Part shown: positions 1 to 9,423 of the stretch, piece after piece
How positions within the stretch are numbered: position 1 is the stretch's first letter
Layout: every line of letters starts with the position of its first letter
Source of the DNA: Clostridiales bacterium
Lineage (GTDB): Bacteria; Bacillota; Clostridia; Christensenellales; Borkfalkiaceae
Reading direction: 5' to 3'
DNA: 64,000 nt
Assembly (NCBI GenBank): GCA_015071005.1
Contig: SVIG01000006.1
Coordinates: 56,336-120,335 of the forward strand
Made by a program: the position numbers and the translations under genes
Notes under the pieces: generated by a model
Told to the model about the DNA's origin: nothing
The model's database searches: none
The model's input: the letters and a program-made list of their open reading frames with translations, nothing else

Positions 1-60
1 ATGCTCCTAAGCTAACGTTAAAAACATTAAAAAGTACCACTAAAAACTCAAAAAAAAGTA

Positions 61-98
61 AAAAGCGGACTCTCTTTTCATGAGAGTCCGCTTTTATA
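61..98. terminator. rho-independent terminator
   Basis: A 14-bp perfect stem (AAAAGCGGACTCTC paired with GAGAGTCCGCTTTT) encloses a 7-base loop and is A-rich on the left and T-rich on the right. It could therefore terminate transcription from either side. The gene it serves probably lies left of the window. Confidence 0.8.
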
Positions 99-532
99 GA
101 AGGAATTTTAAGCCTTTTATAGTAAAATAGCGCGTATAGCGGCTTTGGAAACGTAATCTTTTATAAATCTAACGTTTTTTGTCGATTTTTCCTATAAACT
201 TCCTTTTTAAGGGAGTTTTTTCTTGTTTTTCAAGGTCTACTGTGGGTAGAAAAGCGGAATTCTACTGTGAGTAGAGTCCAAAATGTCATATAGTAGAGTG
301 ACAAAATGGCGTGGTGGAATGATTTTTCGTAAATTTGGGTTGCCTTTTGGGTAGAAATATTATAGAATAATATTGCGAATTATGCGGAAAGAGCTGTAAT
401 CACGGTTTGGCGTAGGAAATTAAAGGAAAGCGCGTTAAAAGCATTGGTCAAGCATCATGATAAGACGGAGCGCTGCAAATTTCGCGAAAAGTTACGAAAG
501 AAAAAGATATTCGATAAGGAGAATAAGTTAAG
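99..532 (+). promoter_or_regulatory. upstream region with two TCTAC-N5-GTAGA inverted repeats and a promoter
   Basis: This gene-free stretch holds two near-identical short inverted repeats, TCTACTGTGGGTAGA at 236-250 and TCTACTGTGAGTAGA at 261-275, spaced 25 bp start to start (about two and a half helical turns). A candidate promoter follows: TTGCCT at 340-345, a 17-bp spacer and TAGAAT at 363-368. A GGTAGA half site lies in that spacer. The repeats look like operator sites for an unidentified regulator. No further gene is visible. Confidence 0.45.
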
Positions 533-1462
533 ATGTCGACTAAACCCATCATCCCCATTTTTTATGCGTCGGATGAAAACTATTTGCCCTATTTGGCTGT
601 ATCGCTTGCTTCGTTGAAAGAAAATGCAAGCAAGGAATACGCGTACGAAATTTATATTTTGAATGCGGGCATTGATATGTCTAAAACAGACAAGGTGATG
701 AAATTCGCGGAAGAGAATTTTGGAATTCATTTCGTTGACGTAAGCGAACAAATGGAAAAGGTTAAAAGCGCGTTGCAGCTTCGCGATTATTATACGGGCG
801 CTACCTATTACCGTATTTTTATTGCAAATATGTTCCCGCAATATGAGCGCGCGTTATATATCGATAGCGACACGATCGTTTTAGGGGATATCAGTAAGCT
901 TTGCACCGTAGAAATGGGGGACAACTTGATTGCGGCTGTGCCCGACGGCGCGGTAGCGAGCGTACCTGCTTTCCGTCTTTACACGAAAGAGGTGCTTGGC
1001 ATCGACGCAAAAGAATATTTCAACGCAGGGGTTATTTTGATGAACCTCGACGCGTTTAGAGAATTTGATTTCTACGGCAAATTCTGTGATTTGTTGAAAA
1101 AATATAAATTCCGCGTAGCGCAGGATCAGGACTATTTGAACGTATTGTGCCATAAGCGCACGTTGCTCCTTGGTATGGAGTGGAATAGAATGCCGATCGG
1201 CGGCACAACGAATGAAAAACCCGAGCTTATTCACTACAATTTGACCCTCAAGCCTTGGCATTACGACAACATTTTGTTCCAAGAATATTTTTGGGAATAT
1301 GCGAATAAGAGTGAATATTGCGACGTGATCAAAGCGGAGCTTGCAGGGTACACCGGCGCACGCAAAGAAAACGACGCGATTTGCGAGCAAAAGCTTATCG
1401 AGCTTGCGATTGCGGAAGCGCAAAGAGAAGACAACTACTGGAAAGTTTTTGGAAATAAATAA
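533..1462 (+). CDS. glycosyltransferase family 8 protein
   Basis: The 309-residue protein has the features of a GT-A fold, retaining GT8 (LgtC/glycogenin-like) glycosyltransferase that uses a nucleotide-sugar donor. The N-terminal strand is IPIFYASDENYLPYLAVSLAS. The metal-binding DxD motif lies in YIDSDTIVLGD at about residues 109-119, followed by YFNAGVILMNL near 163. The donor-binding histidine region HYNLTLKPW lies near 234. The protein is soluble, with no membrane segment. It is followed after 20 bp by an acyltransferase gene and a membrane protein gene, so the three probably act on one lipid or glycolipid. The acceptor is unknown. The ATG is preceded by AAGGAG. Confidence 0.88.
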   Translation: MSTKPIIPIFYASDENYLPYLAVSLASLKENASKEYAYEIYILNAGIDMSKTDKVMKFAEENFGIHFVDVSEQMEKVKSALQLRDYYTGATYYRIFIANMFPQYERALYIDSDTIVLGDISKLCTVEMGDNLIAAVPDGAVASVPAFRLYTKEVLGIDAKEYFNAGVILMNLDAFREFDFYGKFCDLLKKYKFRVAQDQDYLNVLCHKRTLLLGMEWNRMPIGGTTNEKPELIHYNLTLKPWHYDNILFQEYFWEYANKSEYCDVIKAELAGYTGARKENDAICEQKLIELAIAEAQREDNYWKVFGNK

Positions 1463-1482
1463 GTAAAACGAGGTGGGCAGGT

Positions 1483-2394
1483 ATGGATTTATCCAAACTT
1501 TCTCCTTATAGAAAGGAAGTATTAAACCGTATAAAGGAATACGAAAAAGCAGGTAGATTCGATGAGGACGTCGAGGACGATCCCGAAGCGCCCGAGCTTT
1601 TGCCCGACAAGGTGGATTATCTTTGCAAAAAGCTTTCGAGCAAGATTAAACGCAAGGTAGCGAATTTTATTGGCGATCGGTATTTCTTGGGACTTATCAA
1701 GAAAGATATTTTGGTAATTGACGGGGTGACGGGGGAAGAGCATCTCTCCGCGCTTAAAAACGGCGCGATCGTCACCTGCAACCATTTCTCGGCGTTTGAC
1801 AATTACGTCGTATTCCATTGCATTCGAAAGTCGTTGCCGAAAAAATATCTCTACAAAATCATTCGCGAGGGAAATTATACGAATTTCCCTGGATTATACG
1901 GATTTTTGTTCCGCAACTGCAACACGTTGCCTTTGTCGAGCAACCGTCGCACGATGATCAATTTTATGTCGGCGGTAAACACGCACTTAAAAAACGGCGA
2001 AAGTATTTTAATTTATCCCGAACAGGGGATGTGGTGGAATTATAGAAAGCCCCGTCCTTTCAAAGTGGGCGGCTTTAAGATGGCGTACCGCGCGAAAGTG
2101 CCAGTACTTCCCACCTTTATCACAATGACCGACGACGAACGCTTGGACGGCGACGGATATCCGATTCAAAGATTTACCTTGCATATTATGCCCCCGATTT
2201 ATCCCGACGAAACGCTCGGGGAGAAGGTCGGTGCGGAAAAAATGAAGGACGAAGCGTATGCGCTTTGTAAGGCAAAATACGAGGAAGTATACGGCGTTCC
2301 CTTGACCTACGGAGAAGAAGAAACAACGGAAGAAAACACGGAAAATCAAGAAAATGAGGCTACCGTGTCCGAAGCGAACGAGGCGAAAGCATGA
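1483..2394 (+). CDS. PlsC-family lysophospholipid acyltransferase-like protein
   Basis: The 303-residue protein carries the PlsC/LPLAT signature: the catalytic HX4D box in NHFSAFDN at about residues 99-106, and an acyl-acceptor motif YPEQGMWW near 178. This family moves an acyl chain from acyl-ACP or acyl-CoA to a glycerophosphate-type acceptor at the membrane. The N-terminal 60 residues are charged and the last 35 are Glu/Asn-rich, both outside the catalytic domain. The stop codon overlaps the next start (ATGA), so translation is coupled. The C-terminal tail contains one copy of the dispersed short sequence (2352-2374). The true substrate may be a glycolipid, given the neighbouring GT8 gene. 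Confidence 0.82.
   Translation: MDLSKLSPYRKEVLNRIKEYEKAGRFDEDVEDDPEAPELLPDKVDYLCKKLSSKIKRKVANFIGDRYFLGLIKKDILVIDGVTGEEHLSALKNGAIVTCNHFSAFDNYVVFHCIRKSLPKKYLYKIIREGNYTNFPGLYGFLFRNCNTLPLSSNRRTMINFMSAVNTHLKNGESILIYPEQGMWWNYRKPRPFKVGGFKMAYRAKVPVLPTFITMTDDERLDGDGYPIQRFTLHIMPPIYPDETLGEKVGAEKMKDEAYALCKAKYEEVYGVPLTYGEEETTEENTENQENEATVSEANEAKA
2352..2374 (+). repeat. dispersed short element, partial copy m
   Basis: Seventeen bases (AAATGAGGCTACCGTGT) are identical to the copy in the 3' end of rnr on the minus strand at about 43460-43480. The copy lies inside the C-terminal tail of the acyltransferase gene, about 20 bp before its stop. Confidence 0.45.
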
Positions 2395-3002
2395 TTTTAT
2401 ATTTAAGCATTATCGGCGTATGCGTACTGATTATTTCAGGAATCGTAACGCCGATTTACAACGTAAATTTCTTTTATGCGCTCGGTTTTGCGGCGCTTGC
2501 GGCTGTGCTGGTGATTATCGTAGACGCGTTGGTGGCGACCGTTTGTCGATTACTCCCGAAAAAATGGGCGAATCACGAAAAAAAAATCTACACCGTTTCA
2601 GCAAGGGAAAAGAAATTTTATGAAAGATTGAAAATTCGCAAATGGAAGGACGCAGTTCCCGAAATCGGTCAATTCACGGGTTTTAGAAAGAATAAAATCG
2701 TCGATCCCAAAAGCGTGGAATACTTAGATAGATTCCTTTTAGAAATTTGCTACGGCGAATTAGGGCATACGTTTAGCGTGCCGCTTGGGTTCTTGATTTT
2801 GCTCCTTTTTCCGATCACGAAAATTTGGTTTGCGGTGGCAATTCCCGTAGGGATTGTGAATATTTTTATGAATTTGCCCTCCCTTTTCATTTTGCGTTAT
2901 AACTCCTATAAATTGGGAGTCTTGCGCAAGAGTGTGCTCAAAAAACAACAACGCGCCAAGAAGAGCGAGGCTTTAGAAGAAGCAGCGCCTACGGAAGCGT
3001 AA
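2391..3002 (+). CDS. membrane protein, CrtO-like acyltransferase family (tentative)
   Basis: The 203-residue protein has two N-terminal membrane segments (about residues 2-48) and two more at about 125-170. Between them is a conserved-looking cytoplasmic block with YERLKIRKWKDAVPEIG. That arrangement (KxWK followed by a P and hydrophobic helices) resembles small membrane proteins annotated as glycosyl-4,4'-diaponeurosporenoate acyltransferase (CrtO). That resemblance is from memory and no carotenoid gene is nearby. It overlaps the acyltransferase gene by 4 bp and is the last gene of the trio, ending 20 bp before a strong terminator. Confidence 0.5.
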   Translation: MILYLSIIGVCVLIISGIVTPIYNVNFFYALGFAALAAVLVIIVDALVATVCRLLPKKWANHEKKIYTVSAREKKFYERLKIRKWKDAVPEIGQFTGFRKNKIVDPKSVEYLDRFLLEICYGELGHTFSVPLGFLILLLFPITKIWFAVAIPVGIVNIFMNLPSLFILRYNSYKLGVLRKSVLKKQQRAKKSEALEEAAPTEA

Positions 3003-3020
3003 AACAAACTTAAAAGATAC

Positions 3021-3058
3021 AAAACAGCGGATTTTTTTTGGAATCCGCTGTTTTTTTG
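3021..3058 (+). terminator. rho-independent terminator after the GT8 operon
   Basis: An 11-bp stem (AACAGCGGATT with AATCCGCTGTT) is followed by seven Ts. Confidence 0.85.
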
Positions 3059-3236
3059 TGTAAAAAATGAAAATTTCAAAAAAAATTAAAAATTTTTTCT
3101 AAAAAAAAAGGGAAATAGGGTTCTTTTGTCGAATATATTATTATAATAATATATTTTTGGGGTGTAGCGCCTCGGATCTCGCGTCGTTCGAATAAAAGAA
3201 AAATGCGCGAGCGAATTAGGCTTTAAGGAGTTTAGT

Positions 3237-4265
3237 ATGATAGATAGGGGAAAAATGACCGTTCGCGAGCGGGTATGCGAAAATGAAAACCGCATACTCT
3301 CGCCCTATGCGAAAAAATCGGCGGAAACGGCGGGCAGGGCAAGAGAAGAAGCGCCGTGTTCTTTCCGTACCGAGTTTCAACGGGACAGGGATCGGATTAT
3401 TTACAGCAATTCCTTCAAACGCTTGAAAAACAAAACGCAGGTCTTTTTCGCGCCTGAGGGGGATCACTATATCACTCGCCTTACCCACACCTTCGACGTA
3501 TCGCAAATCGCGCGCTCCATTTCGCGCTCGCTCGCGTTGAACGAGGACTTGGCGGAAGCGATTGCGCTTGGGCACGACTTGGGGCATACGCCCTTTGGGC
3601 ACGTGGGCGAAAAGGTACTCAACAAGCTCTCGTCGCATGGGTTTATGCACAACGAACAGTCGGTTCGCGTGGTAGACGTGATTGAAAAGGGCGGGCGTGG
3701 ACTCAACCTTACGCAAGAAGTCCGCGACGGAATTTTGGAGCATAAGAGTTCGGGGAAGCCTGCAACGCTGGAAGGTATGGCGGTGTCGCTTGCGGATAGA
3801 ATTGCGTATATCAATCACGATATCGAGGACGCGATCCGCGCAGGGCTTTTGACGGAAGAAGATTTGCCCAAGGCGGCGGTGGAACGGCTGGGTAAACGCA
3901 CGAAAGAACGCATCAACACCGCGATTGCGGATATTTATGAAAATTCTTACGGGAAACCGTACGTTTGTATGTCCGACGAGGTGATGGACGCAACGAACGA
4001 ACTGCGGACCTTTATGTTTGCAAGGGTATACGATTACTCGAACGTAATTATTCAAGAACGCGCGGAGCGTATGCTCACGCAAATGTTTGAATATTTTATG
4101 CAGCATACGGACAAGCTGCCCACGCCCTATTTGATGCTTTTGGATTCGTGGGATAAAGAACGCGTCGTGTGCGATTATCTTTCGGGGATGACCGATCGCT
4201 ATGCGATCAGCGTGTTTGAAAACATCTTCATCCCCTCAACGTTTTCGATAGGAGGTAGGACGTGA
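3237..4265 (+). CDS. dgt: dGTPase-like HD-domain triphosphohydrolase
   Basis: The 342-residue protein belongs to the deoxyguanosinetriphosphate triphosphohydrolase-like HD superfamily, which releases triphosphate from dNTPs or acts as a related nucleotidase. The HD metal ligands are visible in RLTHTFDVSQIARSI (about 80), LGHDLGHTPFGH (about 111) and YINHDIEDAI (about 191). FRTEFQRDRDRIIYSNSFKR near 42 is typical of the short Firmicutes form. It overlaps dnaG by 4 bp (GTGA), the usual Clostridial arrangement. The ATG has a TAAGGAG ribosome site. A weak promoter (TTGTCG at 3126, TATATT at 3150) lies in the AT-rich stretch upstream. Confidence 0.9.
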   Translation: MIDRGKMTVRERVCENENRILSPYAKKSAETAGRAREEAPCSFRTEFQRDRDRIIYSNSFKRLKNKTQVFFAPEGDHYITRLTHTFDVSQIARSISRSLALNEDLAEAIALGHDLGHTPFGHVGEKVLNKLSSHGFMHNEQSVRVVDVIEKGGRGLNLTQEVRDGILEHKSSGKPATLEGMAVSLADRIAYINHDIEDAIRAGLLTEEDLPKAAVERLGKRTKERINTAIADIYENSYGKPYVCMSDEVMDATNELRTFMFARVYDYSNVIIQERAERMLTQMFEYFMQHTDKLPTPYLMLLDSWDKERVVCDYLSGMTDRYAISVFENIFIPSTFSIGGRT

Positions 4266-6076
4266 TCGGCGGAAGAAATTTCGATTCCGAATTCAGCGTA
4301 TTTTTGAAAGAGCTTAAAGAGCGGAGCGACATTGTCGAAGTTATTCGCAGCTACGTCGCGGTCGATCGAAAGGGTGGAAATTATTGGGCTTGCTGTCCTT
4401 TCCATCACGAAAAGACTCCGTCGTTTGCAGTCAACGAAGCCGAGCAGTTTTATCATTGCTTTGGGTGTCAGGAATCGGGCGACGTAATCAAGTTCGTGCA
4501 AGAGATTGAATCGACCGATTTTATGGGCGCGGTGCGAATTTTGGCGGACAGGGCGAAGATGCAAGTGCCCGAGAGCAATTTCGATACGGAAGAATCGATT
4601 CGGAAAAAGAAAAAGCGGGATAACATGGCAAAAATTTTGCTCGATTCCGCAAGGTTTTATCTGAATAATCTATACAGCGGCGATGAGCGCGCGGACGCGC
4701 ATTTAGAATATATCGCAAAACGCGGTCTTTCCCCGACGACGGTGAAAAAGTTTGGGCTTGGCGCGTCGTTGGATTTCAATTCCCTGCCCGAGTATCTCGC
4801 AGGGAAAGGATATTTCAAGGAAGACTTGATCGACAGCGGCGTTTTGGCGGTCAGCGAAAAAAACAACCGTATGTACGATTCGCTTGGCGGAAGGCTGATT
4901 TTCCCGATTATCAACGCGTTTGACGAGGTGATCGGCTTTGGCGGCCGCGTGATGGAAAAGACTAAGTTTGCCAAGTACAAGAATACGAAAGAAACGTTGC
5001 TCTTTGATAAGAGTAAAACTCTTTACAACGTAAACCTTTTGAAAAAGCTCAAACGCGAACAGCCCATTCAAGAGGTAATTATCGTAGAAGGGTATATGGA
5101 CACGATTTCCTTGTACCAAGCAGGGTTTAAGAACGTCGTTGCGTCCATGGGTACGTCGCTTACAAAAGAACAGGCGCGGCTTATCAAGCGGTATACCGAC
5201 AACGTCCTTATTAGCTACGACGGGGATTTTGCGGGACAGAAAGCCGATTTACGCGGCTTGGAAATTCTCGACGAGGCGGGTTTGCATTTGCGCGTAGTAC
5301 CGATGCCGGACGGGCTCGACCCCGACGACGTTGCAAAGCAGGGCGCGGACGCTTACCAAAAGTGTTTGGACGCGGCGATGCCGCTTATCGATTATCGGCT
5401 GCACTCTCTTGAACGGAATTACGATTTGAGTAAGACGGAAGGCAAGCGCAGATTCATTGCGGCGGCGCTAAAAATTGTCAAGACGGCGGAAAGCGAGAGC
5501 GTGAAAGAGGAGCTTTTGAAAAAGCTTCGAGACAAGACGAACGTTTCTTATAGCGCGTTGGAGCGAGATTTGCAAAACGCGAAATCGGAAACGGAGGAGC
5601 GCGAAGAGGAAACGCCGAAGGAAAAGCTTGCGGAGGCGGCAGGTACGGACAAGCAGCAAAAAGCGAAACGTTTTATCTTGGCGGCAAAGCTATTCTCCGC
5701 GCCGTACGCGAAGGAGCTTTCGGTGGACGAGCTACCGCTCACCGACGAAACGCATATCATCATTGCGCGGTATATTTCCGAGCATGAAAGCAAGGGCGAG
5801 CGAATTCGTCCGAGCGAGCTTTTCGAGTTGCTCGATGAAAACAGCGCCGAGTTCAATGCGATTCTTGATCTAAATTATGGGGAACGATTGAGCGGAGAAA
5901 CGGCGGAGCGTTTTTTTGCCGACAGCGTAAAGACGTTGCGCTTGGAAGCGATTGAAAAGCAAATTGCGGAGTGCAACGCGCAGTACGCGCGGGCAATGGA
6001 CGTGAACGAGCGGAAAAAGATTTCAGCGAAATTGCTTGCGCTCGTACAAAAGCAAAAAGAGTTAAAACGAAAATAA
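4262..6076 (+). CDS. dnaG: DNA primase
   Basis: DnaG makes RNA primers at the replication fork. The 604-residue protein shows the N-terminal CHC2 zinc finger (CCPFHHEKTPSF ... YHCFGC, about residues 42-66). It also has the primase core and the TOPRIM domain, with VEGYMDTISLYQAGF near 276 and the metal-binding SYDGDFAGQKAD near 318. The last 170 residues are the variable helicase-binding region, rich in charged residues. The GTG start at 4262 is coupled to the dgt stop. The dnaG-rpoD order is the classic macromolecular synthesis arrangement of Bacillota. Confidence 0.97.
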   Translation: MIGGRNFDSEFSVFLKELKERSDIVEVIRSYVAVDRKGGNYWACCPFHHEKTPSFAVNEAEQFYHCFGCQESGDVIKFVQEIESTDFMGAVRILADRAKMQVPESNFDTEESIRKKKKRDNMAKILLDSARFYLNNLYSGDERADAHLEYIAKRGLSPTTVKKFGLGASLDFNSLPEYLAGKGYFKEDLIDSGVLAVSEKNNRMYDSLGGRLIFPIINAFDEVIGFGGRVMEKTKFAKYKNTKETLLFDKSKTLYNVNLLKKLKREQPIQEVIIVEGYMDTISLYQAGFKNVVASMGTSLTKEQARLIKRYTDNVLISYDGDFAGQKADLRGLEILDEAGLHLRVVPMPDGLDPDDVAKQGADAYQKCLDAAMPLIDYRLHSLERNYDLSKTEGKRRFIAAALKIVKTAESESVKEELLKKLRDKTNVSYSALERDLQNAKSETEEREEETPKEKLAEAAGTDKQQKAKRFILAAKLFSAPYAKELSVDELPLTDETHIIIARYISEHESKGERIRPSELFELLDENSAEFNAILDLNYGERLSGETAERFFADSVKTLRLEAIEKQIAECNAQYARAMDVNERKKISAKLLALVQKQKELKRK

Positions 6077-6132
6077 AACAAAAAAATTAAGGGAGAACGG
6101 GCGACCGTTCAGTATAAACGGAGGATGAAAAA

Positions 6133-7188
6133 GTGAATATATCCGAACAAAAACTCAACGAAATCATCGGTGGCATTATCAATAAGTTTGGCAAGAAAGG
6201 TAGCATTACGACCAATGAACTTTGCGATATTATGGAAAAATTTGATACGAATCCCAACCAAATTGATTTCGTATACAAGACCTTGAACGAAGCAAGTATT
6301 CAAATCGTGGACGAGGATCAAAGGGACAGGGAACTCTTTGAACAAGCCCTTTCCGATATTGGTTTGGACGATCCCGTCAAGATGTATCTTAAAGACATCG
6401 GTAGAGTACCCTTGCTTTCGGCGGAAGAGGAAGTCGAGCTTGCAAAACGTATGCAGGAAGACGACGTTGCGGCGAAGAAGCGTCTTTCCGAGGCGAACCT
6501 TCGTCTTGTCGTTTCGATTGCAAAGCGTTACGTTGGGCGCGGTATGCTTTTCTTGGACTTAATTCAAGAAGGGAACTTGGGTCTTATGAAAGCGGTGGAA
6601 AAATTTGACTATCAAAAGGGTTTCAAGTTTTCCACGTACGCAACGTGGTGGATTCGTCAGTCGATCACGCGTGCAATCGCGGACCAGGCGCGTACGATTC
6701 GTATCCCCGTGCACATGGTTGAAACGATCAATCGATTGACGAGAGTACAACGCGTTTTGATTCAAGAGCTTGGCCGTGAACCGACCCCGAGCGAGCTTGC
6801 GGAAAAGATGGGCGTGACGGAAGAAAAGGTGCGCGAAATTCAAAAGATTGCGCAAGATCCTATTTCCTTGGAAAAGCCGATCGGCGAGGAAGAAGATAGC
6901 CACTTGGGCGATTTCATCGAAGATGAAAAGACGGCGACGCCGACGGACGACGTTGCGGCGAAAATGTTGAAGGAACAGCTTTTGCACGTTTTGGATACCC
7001 TTACCCCGAGAGAAGAAAAGGTGCTTCGCTTGCGCTACGGTATTGACGATGGAAAGTCTAGAACGCTCGAAGAAGTTGGTAAGGAATTCAACGTCACGAG
7101 AGAACGTATCCGCCAAATCGAAGCAAAAGCGTTGAGAAAGCTCCGTCATCCTTCGCGCAGCAAGAAGTTGAAAGATTTTCTTGAATAA
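6133..7188 (+). CDS. rpoD: primary RNA polymerase sigma factor (SigA/RpoD)
   Basis: The 351-residue protein is the housekeeping sigma-70 factor. A short region 1.1 lies at the N-terminus. Region 1.2 begins at [20 protein letters not shown]. Region 2, which melts and binds the -10 element, includes [19 protein letters not shown] and [17 protein letters not shown] (about 140-195). Region 4.2, which binds the -35 element, is [20 protein letters not shown] near the C-terminus. The start is a GTG after GGAGGATGAAAAA. It sits directly after dnaG and its stop overlaps trmK by 3 bp. The many TTGACA/TATAAT promoters in the window fit this factor. Confidence 0.97.
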   Translation: MNISEQKLNEIIGGIINKFGKKGSITTNELCDIMEKFDTNPNQIDFVYKTLNEASIQIVDEDQRDRELFEQALSDIGLDDPVKMYLKDIGRVPLLSAEEEVELAKRMQEDDVAAKKRLSEANLRLVVSIAKRYVGRGMLFLDLIQEGNLGLMKAVEKFDYQKGFKFSTYATWWIRQSITRAIADQARTIRIPVHMVETINRLTRVQRVLIQELGREPTPSELAEKMGVTEEKVREIQKIAQDPISLEKPIGEEEDSHLGDFIEDEKTATPTDDVAAKMLKEQLLHVLDTLTPREEKVLRLRYGIDDGKSRTLEEVGKEFNVTRERIRQIEAKALRKLRHPSRSKKLKDFLE

Positions 7189-7871
7189 TGTCGTACGGGA
7201 AACGGATTGATACCCTTTGCGCTCTTTTGCAAAACTCGGAAACGTTTGCCGACGTGGGTTGTGATCACGGCTATTGTAGCGAGTACGTCTTAAAAACCGG
7301 GCTTTGCGAGAAGGTCATTTTTTCGGACGTGAGCCGCGGCAGCTTAGCCAAGGCGGAAAGCCTGCTGGAAGCGTACGTCGAGGACGGGCGTGCGGTCGGC
7401 GTACTTGGCGACGGCTTTTTCGGCGTACCGAAGGATACGCAGCAGGTCTTGATCGCAGGTATGGGCGGTAGCGAAATTATTTCCATTCTTTCCGATGAAA
7501 AGTATGGTTTTTTGCCCAAACGGTTTGTTTTTCAACCGATGCACGATCAGGAAAAGCTCCGTCGGTATATCGTGGAAAAGGGCGGCTATATCGAACGGGA
7601 TTTTACCTTCCAAGACGTCAAATATTACGACGTAATCGTTGGCGGAAGATGGGTAGAGGGTATGGAAAAGCCTTCTTACACCGACGCAGAATACGAGTTT
7701 GGGAAGGACAACTTGCGCGAGATGGGCGAAGCGTTTGTGTCGCGAACGGAAAAGCTATTGAAAGATATTGATCGATATTTGGCAAGGGGAAATTTGCAAA
7801 AAGAGAGCAAGGCGGATTTAGAACGCCGAAAGGCGAGATTGCAAGGAGTGTTGAGCGGTGAAATTAAATGA
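7188..7871 (+). CDS. trmK: tRNA (adenine(22)-N1)-methyltransferase
   Basis: TrmK methylates N1 of adenine 22 in the D-loop of some tRNAs. The 227-residue protein has the class I SAM-binding motif FADVGCDHGYCSEYVLKTG near residues 19-37, LIAGMGGSEIISIL near 88 and a QPMHDQEKLRRYI segment near 112, as in the TrmK family. A helical C-terminal region (about 160-227) matches the family coiled coil. It overlaps rpoD at its start and nif3 at its end, so it is read as part of the rpoD operon. Confidence 0.9.
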   Translation: MSYGKRIDTLCALLQNSETFADVGCDHGYCSEYVLKTGLCEKVIFSDVSRGSLAKAESLLEAYVEDGRAVGVLGDGFFGVPKDTQQVLIAGMGGSEIISILSDEKYGFLPKRFVFQPMHDQEKLRRYIVEKGGYIERDFTFQDVKYYDVIVGGRWVEGMEKPSYTDAEYEFGKDNLREMGEAFVSRTEKLLKDIDRYLARGNLQKESKADLERRKARLQGVLSGEIK

Positions 7872-8667
7872 GATTTATGCGGTAGCGGACGCACTTGCGC
7901 CCAAGCGCTTGAGCGACGAATATTGTAGAACGTACGGTGCGTACGATAATAGCGGTATCTTGGTGGATACGGGCAAAGACGTGCAAAAGATTTTGTTCAC
8001 GTTGGACTTGACGAACGCGGCGGTGGAGAAAGCCATCGCAACGAAAGCGGATTTGATTATCACCCACCATCCGTTGATTTACGGCAAAATTGCCGACGTG
8101 CGCGTAGACGGCGTGCTTGGCGGTAAGCTCGTGCGCTGTATTCAAAACGGGATTTCCGTGATTTCTATGCACTTAAATTTGGACGTGGCAAAGGGCGGCA
8201 TCGACGAAAGTTTGCAGGGCGGCATTTTGCGTGCGGCAGGGGAAACGACGGGGGCAGGTACGAACGTAAGCTATGAGCACCCGCTTGTGGACGGCGCATA
8301 CGGTCGCGCGTACGATATCCCCAAAATCCGTTTGGGTGAGCTTGCGGAGAACATGAAAAAGGAATTTTCGAGCGCACGTGTTTTAGTGTACGGCGACGAA
8401 AACAAAGAAATTACGCGTGCGGCAAGTTGCTGCGGCGCGGGCGGCGACGAATCGGGCGTAGCGTTTGCATTGCGCGAAAATGCAGACGTACTGATTTCCG
8501 CGGATTTTAAGCATCACGTACTTGCGATGGCGCAGGATACGGGTTTGTCCGTAATCGTTTTGACGCACTATGCGTCCGAAAATTACGGCTTTGAAAAATA
8601 TTATGAAAAAATACGTCGGCAAGTGAATATTCCGTGTGAGTACCATACGGATACGGACTTGCTTTGA
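7858..8667 (+). CDS. Nif3-like dinuclear metal centre protein
   Basis: The 269-residue protein belongs to the NIF3/YqfO hexameric family, often annotated as GTP cyclohydrolase I type 2. Metal ligands are seen in LIITHHPLIYGKI near residue 62 and in VIVLTHYASENYGFEK near 238. It lacks the CutA1-like insert of longer homologues. The biochemical role is still debated for the family. The GTG start at 7858 overlaps the trmK gene by 14 bp, and trmK-nif3 pairing is common in Bacillota. Confidence 0.88.
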   Translation: MKLNEIYAVADALAPKRLSDEYCRTYGAYDNSGILVDTGKDVQKILFTLDLTNAAVEKAIATKADLIITHHPLIYGKIADVRVDGVLGGKLVRCIQNGISVISMHLNLDVAKGGIDESLQGGILRAAGETTGAGTNVSYEHPLVDGAYGRAYDIPKIRLGELAENMKKEFSSARVLVYGDENKEITRAASCCGAGGDESGVAFALRENADVLISADFKHHVLAMAQDTGLSVIVLTHYASENYGFEKYYEKIRRQVNIPCEYHTDTDLL

Positions 8668-8684
8668 CGAAGGGAGAACAAATT

Positions 8685-9386
8685 ATGGCACAGTTACAGG
8701 CAATTTTGAACTATCAGGAAGCGGACAGAAAGCTCTTTAAGTTGGAACGCGATCTTGCGGCAAGCAACGAGAGAAAAGAGTACGTCAAGGTAAAAAAATA
8801 CCTTGAATCTGCAATGGAAAAGTTGGACGCACTTGAATTGAAAGCGACTTCCTTGAAGGCGGAAGCGGCGGACGTTTGCAAAAAGTATGAAGCTTTGGAA
8901 GAAACGCTCAAGGATTTCGAGAACTTGGACGAGCTCGTCACGGGCGGCGCGGATATCGCTTTCTATAAGAAAAAGGCGCAATTGAAAATCGATCAATTAA
9001 AGAAATTTAAGGCGGACTTGAACACCCTTTCGACGGCGATTAAGGAAACGGATGAAGAATACCAAAAGCTGAAAAAGCAGGTAATCAGCGTAGAAAAGCA
9101 ACGCCCCGCAATCGTGGAAAAATACCAAGCGGCGAAGGCGGCGATCGAGCCTGAACGCCAAGCGATTGAAGCGGAGCTTAAAAAACTCGAAAAGGACGTT
9201 CCTGCGCAGTTGTTAGAAAAATATAAAACGAAACGTAAGGAAAAGTTGTTCCCTGTCATCGGCGCGCTGATGGACAATCGTTGTCCTTTCTGTAGTATGG
9301 AGCCGCCGCTGGTCGAAAGAAACAAGCTTTCGGGCGGTGGGACGATCGAGTGTTTTACTTGTCATAGATTGCTCTTTGGCGAGTAA
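8685..9386 (+). CDS. zinc-ribbon protein with long coiled coil (C4-type)
   Basis: The 233-residue protein starts with about 180 residues of predicted antiparallel coiled coil, rich in Lys, Glu and Ala. It ends in a C4 zinc ribbon, CPFC ... CFTC followed by HRLLFGE. This is the family often encoded next to nif3 and thought to bind nucleic acid. I chose the ATG at 8685, which has AAGGGAGAA upstream, over an in-frame TTG 21 bp earlier that overlaps the nif3 stop. Confidence 0.8.
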   Translation: MAQLQAILNYQEADRKLFKLERDLAASNERKEYVKVKKYLESAMEKLDALELKATSLKAEAADVCKKYEALEETLKDFENLDELVTGGADIAFYKKKAQLKIDQLKKFKADLNTLSTAIKETDEEYQKLKKQVISVEKQRPAIVEKYQAAKAAIEPERQAIEAELKKLEKDVPAQLLEKYKTKRKEKLFPVIGALMDNRCPFCSMEPPLVERNKLSGGGTIECFTCHRLLFGE

Positions 9387-9423
9387 GTGAACACCTTGCC
9401 TTGCTTTTTGCATAGAATACAAC

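Noticed and set aside
285..302. Third TCTAC-type site (GTCATATAGTAGAGTGAC)
   Set aside because: Only a half site with a poorly matching partner; not counted with the two clear repeats.
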